A DNA stretch of 64,000 nt from Pseudooceanicola nanhaiensis (lineage in GTDB: Bacteria; Pseudomonadota; Alphaproteobacteria; Rhodobacterales; Rhodobacteraceae), in assembly GCF_020171315.1 (NCBI RefSeq), contig NZ_JAIUZP010000014.1, positions 1-64,000 of the forward strand, in the 5' to 3' direction. Shown in pieces: positions 1-8,137 of this stretch. Position 1 is the stretch's first letter. Each line of letters opens with the position of its first letter. The notes below the pieces were generated by a model, which made no database searches, was not told the DNA's origin, and saw only the letters and a program-made list of their open reading frames with translations. Position numbers and translations under genes: made by a program.

Positions 1-61
1 GCGCTGTCGCGTCAATGGTACTGCGTCTCAAGACGTGGGAGAGTAGATCGCCGCCAGACCT
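1..61 (+). rRNA. rrf: 5S ribosomal RNA, 3' end only
   Basis: The stretch with TGGTACTGCGTCTCAAGACG, then GTGGGAGAGTAGATCGCCGCCAGACC, is the conserved 3' half of alphaproteobacterial 5S rRNA (loop E/helix IV and the closing strand of helix I). The 5' half lies outside the window. The end is placed just after GCCAGACCT by analogy with other Rhodobacterales 5S genes and could be off by a few bases. No initiator tRNA gene follows, although one often does in this order. A strong terminator hairpin lies about 40 bases downstream. Confidence 0.85.
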
Positions 62-103
62 AGTAAAGAGCCAGATATCTCTCAATACGACATCAAAAAT
101 ACA

Positions 104-139
104 CAAAACGCCCGACGCAAACACGCGACGGGCGTTTTG
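104..139 (+). terminator. rRNA operon terminator hairpin
   Basis: A perfect 11-bp stem (CAAAACGCCCG at 104-114 with CGGGCGTTTTG at 129-139) has its T-rich arm on the 3' side. It sits about 43 bases after the end of the 5S gene and probably ends the rRNA operon transcript. Confidence 0.8.
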
Positions 140-280
140 CGTTAGAAGCACTCCAGCAGACGCAGCACCCACCAGCTCAGGCAGGGATCAGCCCCAGCCG
201 GCGCGCGCGATCTCACTCCAGCTGTGTGGCCAGATTGTCAACGCCCCGCAACGGTGGGGCGCCCCTACCAGGCCCCTCAT

Positions 281-317
281 ACAAAAAGGCGCTTCCCAAC
301 CGGGAAGCGCCTTTTGT
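281..317. terminator. bidirectional terminator
   Basis: A 16-bp stem (281-297 with 302-317, core GGCGCTTCCC) has an A-run on the left arm and a T-run on the right, so it could end transcription from either side. It separates the rRNA operon from the convergent small exported gene at 338-628. A smaller stem (GCCCC...GGGGC, about 243-260) precedes it. Confidence 0.7.
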
Positions 318-337
318 GCAGGGGCTGCGCCCCATCC

Positions 338-628
338 TCAGTGATCGTTGAAGCGATCCGCAGGACCTGCCGGGAAAACCGTCCGTGTGATCAGCTGGAA
401 ACGCCCAAAGTCCGTACGTTGACGGCGAACAGAGCTGTAGGCCTCGCTGGCCGGGGTCTGCTTTACGACACCGGTCGTGACGGGCACGAGGGGGGAGCCG
501 ATGTCGGCGGCCTCGCGGAGGGCGTAGACTTCAGTGGCGGGGACGGTCTTGGTGATGGTGGGGAGGCCCTGCGCCGAGGCGGATGTTGCGGCGAGGAGGA
601 GGGCGGTGGTGAGGGCGATGGATTTCAT
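338..628 (-). CDS. small exported protein of unknown function
   Basis: This encodes 96 aa with a clear Sec signal peptide: MKS, a hydrophobic stretch of about 14 residues (ALTTALLLAATSASA) and an AxA-type cleavage site after residue 19. The mature part is about 77 residues, without cysteines or obvious domains, and ends DRFNDH. An AAGGAC ribosome site precedes the ATG. It is a single gene converging on the rRNA operon. I do not recognise a family; a periplasmic or secreted location is inferred from the signal peptide alone. Confidence 0.7.
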   Translation of the reverse strand: MKSIALTTALLLAATSASAQGLPTITKTVPATEVYALREAADIGSPLVPVTTGVVKQTPASEAYSSVRRQRTDFGRFQLITRTVFPAGPADRFNDH

Positions 629-942
629 CGGGTCTGTCCTTAAGTCTGTCTTCCGGCGATCACCCGGTCGGAGGGGAGCGCGTCTTGATGAGAGGGAGAT
701 AGGCCCGCCCGGCGTTGAGGATTAGCGGTAAAATTCCGGTATTAGTGTTCGACCAGATTGATCAATCGCGAAGCACCTGTCGTCCCGGGGTGACTGATCA
801 CGCGGGGTGGTGGCCGCCGTTGGGTCAAGTTTCCCGGGTAACCAGCGCGCAAAGGCCGCGACCTGCGGTCGCGTGGAGGTCAGCGGGCCGGTAGTCAATG
901 GCCAGGATTTTGTTCGGTCGAGAGGACCGATGACCGCGGGCG
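629..942. other. intergenic stretch with no gene seen
   Basis: These 314 bases lie between the small exported gene and the Lrp-family gene, both on the minus strand. The part next to 628 should carry the promoter of the small gene. Short open frames here are overlapping, lack ribosome sites and look like shadows. I see no RNA gene, strong terminator or repeat. Confidence 0.5.
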
Positions 943-1410
943 CTAGAGCGCCGAGAGATCCAGGGGGCGGTTCTGGATCTTGGATTCCATCACGAACAGC
1001 CCGGTGACCGAAAGCAGGTCGAAGCCGGTGATGAGTTGCTGGTAGAACTTGTCGTAATGGGCGACGCCGCGGGTGACGACGCGGATCATGTAGTCCCAGT
1101 CCCCGCCGATCCGGTAGAAGTCGCAGACCTCCGGCTGGGCCTCCACATGGGCATAGAAGCTGTCGGCCCATTCCTTGGAGTGGTGCCGTGTGCGGATCAT
1201 CACGAGAACAGTCAGGTCATAGCCCAATTCGACCAGATTGATCTCGGCCCGGGTGCCGCTGATCAGCCCCTCGGCGTTCAGCCGCTTGAGCCGCCGCCAG
1301 CAGGCATTCTGCGACAGGCCGGCGCGATCGGCGAGGTCGCGCTGCGAGAGGCCGCCGTCCTTCTGGAGCAGGCTGAGCAACCTCAGATCGAGGGAATCGA
1401 CTTTGGCCAT
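943..1410 (-). CDS. Lrp/AsnC-family transcriptional regulator
   Basis: This encodes 155 aa, the usual length for the family. Residues 1-50 form the AsnC-type helix-turn-helix (DSLDLRLLSLLQKDGGLSQRDLADRAGLSQNACWRRLKRL). Residues 65-145 form the RAM ligand-sensing alpha/beta domain (VLVMIRTRHHSKEW..., VCDFYRIGGDWDYMIRVV). Such proteins are octameric DNA-binding regulators that sense amino acids and often control a neighbouring transporter or catabolic gene. No such target sits divergently next to it here, so its role is open. It lies downstream of the motA operon, but the 93-base gap suggests its own promoter. Confidence 0.92.
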   Translation of the reverse strand: MAKVDSLDLRLLSLLQKDGGLSQRDLADRAGLSQNACWRRLKRLNAEGLISGTRAEINLVELGYDLTVLVMIRTRHHSKEWADSFYAHVEAQPEVCDFYRIGGDWDYMIRVVTRGVAHYDKFYQQLITGFDLLSVTGLFVMESKIQNRPLDLSAL

Positions 1411-1503
1411 GATGCGGGGCTCCTGAGCAGGGCGGGGCAGGTGACCCCGTCTTTCCGCATTTTATGGGTCAGAAGATTGGAGGACACCAGAGATCGGCGT
1501 CGA

Positions 1504-1920
1504 TCAATCGCGGTTCCAGCGCAGGATGGTCATTTCGTCCGCCTCGCGGTCTTCCTTCTGGCGGATGTCCTTCAGACGCTGGCGCAGGTTCCGGATGCGG
1601 ACCGTCTCGTAGGTCTTCATCTCGCGGAACACCTCGGCGACCTTGTCTTCGAGCTTGCGGAACCGGGGATGCAGCTTGTCGATCTCGCGGTCGATCTTGA
1701 GGATCTCTTCGCGGACGGAGGTGACGAAGTTCATCACGTAGGGGGCTGCTTCGATGGTGGTGATCCGGGTCTCGTCGCGCAGGCGGCGGTTCAGCTCGCG
1801 CTTCTGTTCCTCGAGGCGGCCCATCCGTTCCCGCAGCAGGGTGAGTTCCCGCAATTCGTCCTCGATCTCGTGGCGCCTCAGGCGCTCCATGACCAGTAGG
1901 GCGGATTCGAGACTGTTCAT
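1504..1920 (-). CDS. fliJ: FliJ-like flagellar export coiled-coil protein
   Basis: This encodes 138 aa, almost wholly charged alpha-helix with long heptad-like stretches (ELTLLRERMGRLEEQKRELNRRL; KIDREIDKLHPRFRKLEDKVAEV). Length, coiled-coil character and position fit FliJ, the central stalk of the flagellar export ATPase complex and a chaperone-escort factor. FliJ sequences diverge strongly, so the name rests on context as much as sequence. It is the last gene of the motA operon, 7 bases after the small exported gene. The ATPase fliI is far away at 54.4-55.8 kb, an unusual separation. Confidence 0.6.
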   Translation of the reverse strand: MNSLESALLVMERLRRHEIEDELRELTLLRERMGRLEEQKRELNRRLRDETRITTIEAAPYVMNFVTSVREEILKIDREIDKLHPRFRKLEDKVAEVFREMKTYETVRIRNLRQRLKDIRQKEDREADEMTILRWNRD

Positions 1921-1927
1921 GCGGCCC

Positions 1928-2215
1928 TCAGTGGCCGGAGGGGGCCGGGGGCGGATCCTGCGGCACCGGCCGGCCTATCGTGGCGGGCTGGCCCTGCGCG
2001 ACGAGGGCCGCGCGCATCTTGTCGAGGATCTGCGCCGGGAAGGCGCTGTAGGAACCGCCGGGCGTGACGGTGAACGGCTCGAAGCCCTGCGCGGGCGAGA
2101 AGGCGGGTTCCTCCTCGGCCTTGGGTGCGGGGCTGGAGCCAGCCGCAACGAGCAAGGCCGCCGTCGCGAGGGCGGCGGCCGAAAGCCTGCGCAGGGAGGG
2201 AACCGCCCGGGTCAT
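1928..2215 (-). CDS. small exported protein in the motA operon
   Basis: This encodes 95 aa. The ATG overlaps the motA stop codon in an ATGA arrangement, so translation is probably coupled; an in-frame upstream extension to 2422 runs antiparallel through motA and was rejected. The N-terminus is signal-peptide-like (MTRAVPSLRRLSAAALATAALLVAAGSSPA). The mature part is proline-rich (VPQDPPPAPSGH) and has no recognised domain. It lies between motA and the fliJ-like gene, so a periplasmic role in stator or motor assembly is possible but not shown. Confidence 0.65.
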   Translation of the reverse strand: MTRAVPSLRRLSAAALATAALLVAAGSSPAPKAEEEPAFSPAQGFEPFTVTPGGSYSAFPAQILDKMRAALVAQGQPATIGRPVPQDPPPAPSGH

Positions 2216-3078
2216 GCCGCGGGCAGTTCCTTCTGGGCCGCTTCCACGGCGTAGAAGTCCGGCTGCATCCGGCTGGGGATCGAGCCGCGGCCGATCTCGA
2301 CACAGATGTTGGGCGGATGGTCGGCGACCATGGCCACGAAGATATCGCGGATGATCATGTAGAAGGCGCCGTCCTCTTCCTCGATCTGCTTCAGCCGCCC
2401 GGACACGGGCTGCACCATGCAATAGGCAAGGAACACGCCGAGGAACGTTCCCACGAGCGCACCGCCGATCATCGCGCCCAGAACCTCGGGCGGCTGGTCG
2501 ATGGAGGACATCGTCTTGATCACCCCAAGCACAGCCGCCACGATCCCGATCGCGGGCAGGCCGTCGGCCATGGTCTGGATCGCCCCCGCAGGCACGAGCG
2601 CCTCGTGGTGGTGCTTCTTGATCTTGCGGTTGATCACGTCCTCGGTCTGGTACTTGTCGTCGAACTGCATCGACAGCATGCGGAAACTGTCGGTGATCAG
2701 CTCGGTCGCGAAGTGGTCCTTGAGGATCTTGGGGTAGCGCTGGAAGATCTCCGAGGCGCTCGGGTTCTCGATATGATCGTCGAGGGCCAGGATGCCCTTC
2801 TGCTTATAAATGCGCGACAGTTCGTACATCAGGTTCAGAAGGTCCTGATAATCGGAGGCTTTCCACTTCGACCCCTTCAGGACCTTGATGACCCCGACGA
2901 CGGAGCTCTTGATGGTCGAGAAGGAGTTGGCGATCACGAAGGAGCCGAGCGCGGCGCCCCCGATCATCATTCCCTCGAAGGGCAGCGCGTGCAGCACGAT
3001 ATCCATCTTGCCGCCGGACAGGATGAACCCGCCGAACACCAGCCCGAAGACCATGACAAGGCCAAGGATCAGAGTCAT
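2212..3078 (-). CDS. motA: flagellar motor stator protein MotA
   Basis: This encodes 288 aa, close to the 285-295 usual for MotA. With MotB it forms the ion-conducting stator in the inner membrane. Visible features are four hydrophobic segments (TM1 LILGLVMVFGLVFGGFIL; TM3 LPAIGIVAAVLGVIKTM; TM4 GALVGTFLGVFLAYCMV), the cytoplasmic loop with IENPSASEIFQRYP, the TM3 proline of the LPAIG motif, and HPPNICVEIGR after TM4. An in-frame ATG 15 bases upstream (3093) lacks a ribosome site, whereas GGGAA precedes the 3078 ATG. It heads an operon with a small exported gene and fliJ. The matching motB is 5.5 kb away on the other strand, unlike the usual motAB pair. Confidence 0.95.
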   Translation of the reverse strand: MTLILGLVMVFGLVFGGFILSGGKMDIVLHALPFEGMMIGGAALGSFVIANSFSTIKSSVVGVIKVLKGSKWKASDYQDLLNLMYELSRIYKQKGILALDDHIENPSASEIFQRYPKILKDHFATELITDSFRMLSMQFDDKYQTEDVINRKIKKHHHEALVPAGAIQTMADGLPAIGIVAAVLGVIKTMSSIDQPPEVLGAMIGGALVGTFLGVFLAYCMVQPVSGRLKQIEEEDGAFYMIIRDIFVAMVADHPPNICVEIGRGSIPSRMQPDFYAVEAAQKELPAA

Positions 3079-3106
3079 TTCTTTTTCCCGCATCGGTGGT
3101 ACTGAT

Positions 3107-3160
3107 CAAGGAAAAGAATATGCATAATTGACTTCTGATCAAGTATAAACAAGAATAGTT
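3107..3160. promoter_or_regulatory. divergent promoter region with tandem CAWGWATA octamers
   Basis: This AT-rich spacer separates motA (minus) from the plus-strand gene at 3194. It carries CAAGTATA at 3140-3147 and CAAGAATA at 3150-3157, two octamers one helical turn (10 bases) apart. A related GATCAAG...AGAATATG stretch lies at 3105-3121. The octamer recurs upstream of flgI, fliL/fliF and flgB/fliI. A response regulator of the OmpR/CtrA type, such as the FtcR encoded at 24.2 kb, would suit tandem sites with this spacing. This is inference. Confidence 0.5.
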
Positions 3161-3193
3161 CCATAGTTTCTTTGTGAGCGACGGGACGAAGAC

Positions 3194-4366
3194 ATGAGCG
3201 GCATAGATGCCTTTGCCTATCTGTTCGAGGAAGACGCGATCCGGATGGCCCTGCGGGACTGGCCGGAGGGGATGAATCTTGCCTTCTGTCTGGAAGACAG
3301 CGGCGACTGCGAGATGATCGTCTATCATAAGGACGAGGGCCGCGCGGTGCTGCGCAAGGTGGCCGCCGTCCTGCGCCGGTCGCCCGGCCAGTTCGCGGTG
3401 ACGCCTGAGGTGCCCGGTCATCCGACGCGCAAGATCCTCTTCTCGGAAGAACAGAAGATGCTGGCCATGCTGGCGGATGCCGATCAGCTGATCGAAGTCG
3501 CGACGGATTACGCGATCAACTACCGCTTCGCCAAGGACGAGGGGCTGGACCCTGCGACCATGACGGCGCCCGCCCGGTCGGAGCCTGCCGCACCCCCGCC
3601 TGCGCCTGCGCCGAAACCCGCCGCCGAGGCGCCCGCCCGCCGCTTCGGGTCGCGTCTGCATCTGAGCGAGGCCGCCCCCAAAGCTGCCTCGGACGAGCCG
3701 CCTCTGCGCCGGTCTTTCCTGCGTCGCGATCCGCCCAAGCCCGAGGCCTCGCGCCCGGCCGCCGTCAAGGAGCCCGCGGTCGAGGCCCCGGCCGGCAACC
3801 GCAAGAAGGCGGTCTTCCTGCCCGCGGGCTATTCCCCTGCCGATGCGCCGGAGCGGCGCGAATGCCATTTCGCCAGCGGGCGGATCGTCGGCCAGAACGG
3901 GCGGGTGCGCATCACGCTCGGCGAGGGCAAGGTGGGCATCAACACCAAGACGATCCATGTCTCTGACGTGGGCTTCCGCGATGATTTCTCGCGCTTCGTG
4001 CTGCCGCGGTTCACGCTCGGGGACTGGCGCGAGGACAAGACCGTGGTGCTGGATGTGCCGCAGGATCTGTTCCCCGTCGCCATGGCGCAGCGGTTCCGGG
4101 TGCAGCCCTGCCGCGCCGACGTTACCGTGACGGCGCAGGGCATCTTCGTTGCCCCCGGCGCGCCACTGGCCGTCGAGGAGCTGAAGACCCGCCGCCGTCT
4201 GCTGACCCCGGCTCGGGCCGCCGTTCTGGCGCTGCTGGGGGTCGGGATCGCCACCGGCTCGATGGTCAAGGCCTGGCAGCCCGAGCTGACCCGCTCGGGC
4301 CTGATGGCCGAGGCCGAGCAACCCGGCGCTGCCTTGCAGAGCCTGCGCGCCTTCATGGCCCGCTGA
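3194..4366 (+). CDS. unknown protein with a C-terminal membrane segment, flagellar locus
   Basis: This encodes 390 aa. Residues 1-115 are a folded-looking region rich in aromatic and acidic residues (DAFAYLFEEDAIRMALRDWPEGMNLAF). Residues 120-215 are a low-complexity Ala/Pro linker. Residues 220-335 look beta-rich (RECHFASGRIVGQNGRVRITLGEGKVGINTKTIHVSDVGF...). One hydrophobic segment follows near residues 345-362 (PARAAVLALLGVGIATGSMV), with a short tail. I do not recognise a family. It stands 3 bases before the GT2-FkbM gene and divergently from motA, so it is probably cotranscribed with the two glycosyltransferase-like genes and shares their flagellar regulation. Confidence 0.75.
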   Translation: MSGIDAFAYLFEEDAIRMALRDWPEGMNLAFCLEDSGDCEMIVYHKDEGRAVLRKVAAVLRRSPGQFAVTPEVPGHPTRKILFSEEQKMLAMLADADQLIEVATDYAINYRFAKDEGLDPATMTAPARSEPAAPPPAPAPKPAAEAPARRFGSRLHLSEAAPKAASDEPPLRRSFLRRDPPKPEASRPAAVKEPAVEAPAGNRKKAVFLPAGYSPADAPERRECHFASGRIVGQNGRVRITLGEGKVGINTKTIHVSDVGFRDDFSRFVLPRFTLGDWREDKTVVLDVPQDLFPVAMAQRFRVQPCRADVTVTAQGIFVAPGAPLAVEELKTRRRLLTPARAAVLALLGVGIATGSMVKAWQPELTRSGLMAEAEQPGAALQSLRAFMAR

Positions 4367-4369
4367 CCG

Positions 4370-5716
4370 ATGCGCTGCGCGATCATTACCCCCGTCGGGC
4401 CGGGCCACATGGACCTGCTGGAGCAGAGCTGTACGCCTTCGATCCGCCGGGCGATGGCCTATGACATGGGCCCCTTCTCCGAGGTTCGGCACCTCGTCAT
4501 GGACGACACGCTGGGGCAGCACGGGCGCTCCAACCGCCGCAACGATGCGCTTGCCGAGGCAGTGGCCGAAGGCATCGACTGGGTCTATTTCCTCGACGCC
4601 GACGATGTGCTGACGCCCAATGCCTTCGAGGCCTTCGGCCGCATCATCGCGGCAGAGCCCGGGCTGGATGCCGTCTGGGGCCTGATCTGCGAATTCGACG
4701 AGGCCGGGCAGCCGCAGCTGCGCGAGGGCCAGCCCGAGCGGCTCGACACCCGGGCCGAGTTCCTCGCGGTGCCGCCCTATCTCTCGATCCAGATCGGGGC
4801 CTTCATCCGGGCGGATGCCGCGGCACAGATCGGCTTTGACGCCACCATGGATACCGGCGAGGACTTCAAGTTCTACTACGCCCTCTGGGCCGGTTATTCT
4901 TGCGCCAAACGGCCCGAGATCTTCTTCGTCAACCGGCGCGGGCAGCATTCGACCGGGCCGCGGTCGGCCACGGGCGCCGACTGGCGGCGGGTGGTCGACG
5001 GCCTTTGGGCCGCGCAGCTGGCCGAGGTGCCGGTCTGGACCGAAGTGCGCGACCCGAAGGGCGAAGGCAGCGCCCGGATGCGGATCACCAATCCCAACGA
5101 CCTGATCCAGATGGCCCACCTGCGCGGCGAATTCTTCGAGGCCGACAGCCTCGACAAGCTGCGCCGCCTTGTGGCCGCGCCCAACCCGCGCATCGTCGAG
5201 GTGGGGGCGAACATCGGCAACCACGTGGTCTGGTACGCCAAGCATCTGGGCGCGCAGAAGATTTACCCGGTCGAGCCGAACCCCGTCGCGCTGAACATCC
5301 TGCAATCGAACATTGACGCCAATGACCTCGGCGGCGTGATCGACACCCGCGGCATGGGCTTCGGGGCAGGGGCCTCGGAGGGGCATTTCACGATCCAGAC
5401 CGACAATGCCGACAACCTCGGCGCAACCCGGCTGGTGCCCACCGACGAGGGCGGGGTCGAAACCCGGACCCTCGACGCGCTGATGGGCGAGGAAAAGGTC
5501 GATTTCATCAAGATCGACGCCGAGGGGATGGAGATGGAGGTGCTGGAAGGCGCCGCCGCCCTCATCGCCCGTGACAAGCCGCTGATCTGGGTCGAGGTGC
5601 TGCGCCCCAACATGATGCGCTTTGCCCAGAACTGGTGCCGGCAGGCGGGCTACCGCGTCGTCGACAGCACGCCCTACCGCAACACGATCGACTATTTCGC
5701 CGCGCCGAAGGAGTGA
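4370..5716 (+). CDS. glycosyltransferase (GT2-like)-FkbM methyltransferase fusion
   Basis: This encodes 448 aa in two parts. Residues 1-240 resemble a GT-A nucleotide-sugar transferase, with MRCAIITPVGPGH at the start and an acidic metal-binding DADD at residues 76-79 (VYFLDADDVLTP). Residues 265-448 are an FkbM-type SAM-dependent methyltransferase: VEVGANIGNHVVWYAKH (SAM loop, about 275-291), PVEPNPVALNILQSNI, and the family signature DFIKIDAEGMEMEVLEGA (about 379-396). A plausible activity is adding a sugar to a target and O-methylating it. With the next TPR-glycosyltransferase and the flagellar setting, flagellin is the likeliest target, but that is inference. Only 1 base separates it from the next gene. 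Confidence 0.85.
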   Translation: MRCAIITPVGPGHMDLLEQSCTPSIRRAMAYDMGPFSEVRHLVMDDTLGQHGRSNRRNDALAEAVAEGIDWVYFLDADDVLTPNAFEAFGRIIAAEPGLDAVWGLICEFDEAGQPQLREGQPERLDTRAEFLAVPPYLSIQIGAFIRADAAAQIGFDATMDTGEDFKFYYALWAGYSCAKRPEIFFVNRRGQHSTGPRSATGADWRRVVDGLWAAQLAEVPVWTEVRDPKGEGSARMRITNPNDLIQMAHLRGEFFEADSLDKLRRLVAAPNPRIVEVGANIGNHVVWYAKHLGAQKIYPVEPNPVALNILQSNIDANDLGGVIDTRGMGFGAGASEGHFTIQTDNADNLGATRLVPTDEGGVETRTLDALMGEEKVDFIKIDAEGMEMEVLEGAAALIARDKPLIWVEVLRPNMMRFAQNWCRQAGYRVVDSTPYRNTIDYFAAPKE

Positions 5717-5717
5717 C

Positions 5718-7562
5718 ATGCCAGCCTCGACCCTCTCCCGCCAGGAACGCCGGACCCAAATTGCCAAGGCTGCCAAGCTCTATGGCATCAAGGGCGAGGA
5801 AAGCCTGACGTTGCACCATGCCTACAACGCCCTCGCCCGGCACGAGGTGGCGGAGGCGGTGCAGATGGTGCTGCCGATCACCCGCAGCCACCCCGGCAAT
5901 ATCCATGCCTGGATCATCATGGGCGGCGCGGCGCTGGAGAAGCGCGAGGGCAAGACGGCACAGGCGTTCTTTGGCAAGGCCGCCGAGAAGGCGCCGCGCA
6001 ATTCCCTTGTGCTGGCAGGGCAGGCCAAGGCCCATGTGCTGGAGGCCGAGGTCGAAGAGGCCGTCGCCCGGATGGCCGAGGCCTTTGCCAACGGCAGCAC
6101 CGATGCCGGGCTCGCCAACCTCTATGCCGAGCTGATGGCCCCGCTGGGTCGGCGCCTGAAATGCGTCGAGGTGCTGGAGCCGGTGGTGTCCAAGCTGAAG
6201 CAGGCCGATCTATCCTACAAGCTGGCCACGCTGCTGACGGATGCGGATGAACCGGGCCGCGCCGCCCGCTGGTTCGAGACCGCCTACAGCCTCGACCCCA
6301 AGCCCGAGAAGCACCGCATCGGCCAGCTGCGCGCGCTCGTCTACACGCTGCGCTTCGACGCGGCCGAGGAGCTGGCGGCCGAGCTGCTGCCCTATGTCCA
6401 GAACCGCGACGAGGTGGTGGGCCTGCAGCTGATCCTGCGCCGGGTCCAGCGCCGGTACGACGACGTGATTTCGCTGGCCGACAGCCACGAGTTCACGGAT
6501 CCGTCCATGTTCGCCCAATCGCGCGGCATCCTCGCCAACGTCTGGCAGGACAAGGGCGAGATGAAGCGCGCCGACGATGCCTATGTCGAGGCAATCAACA
6601 TCACCGGCGAACAGGCCAACGTGGCCAAGGGCTATGGCGTGTTCCTCTACCGGGGCGGCCACTACGCCAAGGGCGCGCCGTATTATGCGCAGCGTCTGCC
6701 CCAGACCAGCCGGAACCGTATTCCCTACGAGAATTCCGAGGCCGAGACCCTGCTGTCGCAGCCCCGGCTGCACCTGATGGGCGAACAGGGCATCGGGGAC
6801 CAGCTCGCGCTGCTGTCCCTGCTGCGCCTCGCCCCGCTGGCCGAGGGCGTGGAGCTGAACCTCGTCTCGGATCCGCGCTTTGCCGCGGCGCTGGAGGGCA
6901 ACAGCTTCGGGATCAAGGTGAAACCGCAGGATGACTTCCTCGCCACGCCACAACAGCTGCGGCCGAGCGAACTGGTCTTCCTCGGCGATCTCAGCCGCTA
7001 CCTCGACGGGCGCGATCCGGCGGAGAAACACGGGCCGTACCTGCGCCCGGATCCAGCGCGCGTGGCCAAGCTGCGCGAGAAATACGCGGCCCGTGCCAAG
7101 GGCGCCCCGGTGATCGGCATGGCGTGGAACAGCGGCAGCCTGATCGGCTACCTCCGCTCGCTCCCGCTGGTCGAGATGATGGCCGCCGTGCCCGAGGGCG
7201 CCGTGGTGGTGAACCTACAATACGGCGATTGCCGCGCGGCGCTGACCGCGGCTGCCAAGGCCCGGCCCGACGTGACCTTCATCGACGATCGCGAGGTGGA
7301 CCAGATGGCAGACCTCGCCGCCTTCTTCGCGCAGATCGCCGCCGTGGACCGGGTGATCACCATCGACAACACCACGGCCCATGCCTGTGGTGCGATCGGC
7401 CATCCCGACGCGCATGTCCTGATCCCCGCGGGGTCGGAATGCATGTGGTACTGGGGCGATACCGGCGAACAGGATCCATGGTACGGCAATCTGTCCTTGC
7501 ACCGGCAACAAGTTGCCGGGGATTGGGCAAGTGCAATTGCTACCTTGGCGGGTAATTCATAG
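5718..7562 (+). CDS. TPR-repeat protein with GT-B glycosyltransferase-like C-terminus
   Basis: This encodes 614 aa, starting at the ATG one base after the preceding stop; an in-frame extension into that gene was rejected. Residues 20-330 are TPR-like helical pairs (ALARHEVAEAVQMVLPITRSHPGNIHAWIIMGGAALEKREG and others). The C-terminal 270 residues resemble the GT-B/heptosyltransferase-like domain of many bacterial TPR proteins: HLMGEQGIGDQLALLSLL, PVIGMAWNSG (about 461) and the nucleotide-sugar site DRVITIDNTTAHACGAIGHP (about 545-563). Proteins of this type occur in flagellin and surface glycan modification loci. It is probably cotranscribed with the GT2-FkbM fusion; I infer a flagellin glycosyltransferase. 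Confidence 0.82.
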   Translation: MPASTLSRQERRTQIAKAAKLYGIKGEESLTLHHAYNALARHEVAEAVQMVLPITRSHPGNIHAWIIMGGAALEKREGKTAQAFFGKAAEKAPRNSLVLAGQAKAHVLEAEVEEAVARMAEAFANGSTDAGLANLYAELMAPLGRRLKCVEVLEPVVSKLKQADLSYKLATLLTDADEPGRAARWFETAYSLDPKPEKHRIGQLRALVYTLRFDAAEELAAELLPYVQNRDEVVGLQLILRRVQRRYDDVISLADSHEFTDPSMFAQSRGILANVWQDKGEMKRADDAYVEAINITGEQANVAKGYGVFLYRGGHYAKGAPYYAQRLPQTSRNRIPYENSEAETLLSQPRLHLMGEQGIGDQLALLSLLRLAPLAEGVELNLVSDPRFAAALEGNSFGIKVKPQDDFLATPQQLRPSELVFLGDLSRYLDGRDPAEKHGPYLRPDPARVAKLREKYAARAKGAPVIGMAWNSGSLIGYLRSLPLVEMMAAVPEGAVVVNLQYGDCRAALTAAAKARPDVTFIDDREVDQMADLAAFFAQIAAVDRVITIDNTTAHACGAIGHPDAHVLIPAGSECMWYWGDTGEQDPWYGNLSLHRQQVAGDWASAIATLAGNS

Positions 7563-7685
7563 GGAGGATCAAGAATTATGCTGCTCTACACAATAAAAGC
7601 GGCCGATCTTTCAACGCGCCTTAACCCACTTGTCATATCTTTCTGACAGGAGCCGCAAGATGTCGGGCTTCCGGGAAGAACAAGA

Positions 7686-7994
7686 ATGACGATGGGGCCC
7701 ACGACTTTGCGACCCTCAGGACGATCTCTTCTGGCACGGCTGATGCGGCACATGCGCCGCAGCAAGCTGCCCGTGCCTGCCGTGCCGATCAGTGAAAGCG
7801 TGACGCCGAATTTCCTGATCTGCCTCGAAACGGGGACGCGGCAGGTGATGCTGCGCCGCCATCTGCGCCACACTCTGCGGATGACGCCCGAAGAATACCG
7901 GCGCAAGTGGGCGCTGCCACGCGATTATCCGATGGTGGCGGAATCCTATCTCTTGCGGCGCGCGGCACTTTTCTGCCGGACAGAAGAGAGGTAG
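7686..7994 (+). CDS. short MucR/Ros-type regulator with altered zinc finger
   Basis: This encodes 102 aa. The C-terminal two thirds match the MucR/Ros DNA-binding fold (VTPNFLICLETGTRQVMLRRHLRHTLRMTPEEYRRKWALPRDYPMVAESYLLRR). In place of Cys-x2-Cys there is Cys-x2-Thr (CLET), so zinc binding through two cysteines is not possible, although some Mesorhizobium MucR-like proteins fold without the full set of ligands. The N-terminal oligomerisation region of full MucR proteins is missing and replaced by a short basic leader. A complete MucR follows 144 bases later. It could be a dominant-negative partner, an antagonist or a decaying paralogue. Confidence 0.75.
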   Translation: MTMGPTTLRPSGRSLLARLMRHMRRSKLPVPAVPISESVTPNFLICLETGTRQVMLRRHLRHTLRMTPEEYRRKWALPRDYPMVAESYLLRRAALFCRTEER

Positions 7995-8137
7995 TTTGGA
8001 CGAATCCTTCTGGTGTGTAAGAATTGCAGGAAGAAATCCTGCCACCAGGCAACCCGGGGCAAAGACTCGGCGTTGTATTCCAGAGCAAAGATAAGAATAC
8101 GGAGAGCGCCCTGCAGAAGCGGGGCCGATACGAGCAG

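Noticed and set aside
62-337. Initiator tRNA gene expected after 5S rRNA
   Set aside because: No cloverleaf or CAT anticodon arm is seen; only terminator hairpins are present.
2804-5776. Minus-strand open frame of 990 codons over motA and the glycosyltransferase gene
   Set aside because: It is antisense to two well-supported genes, has skewed composition and no domain; it arises from high GC in the third codon position of the real genes.
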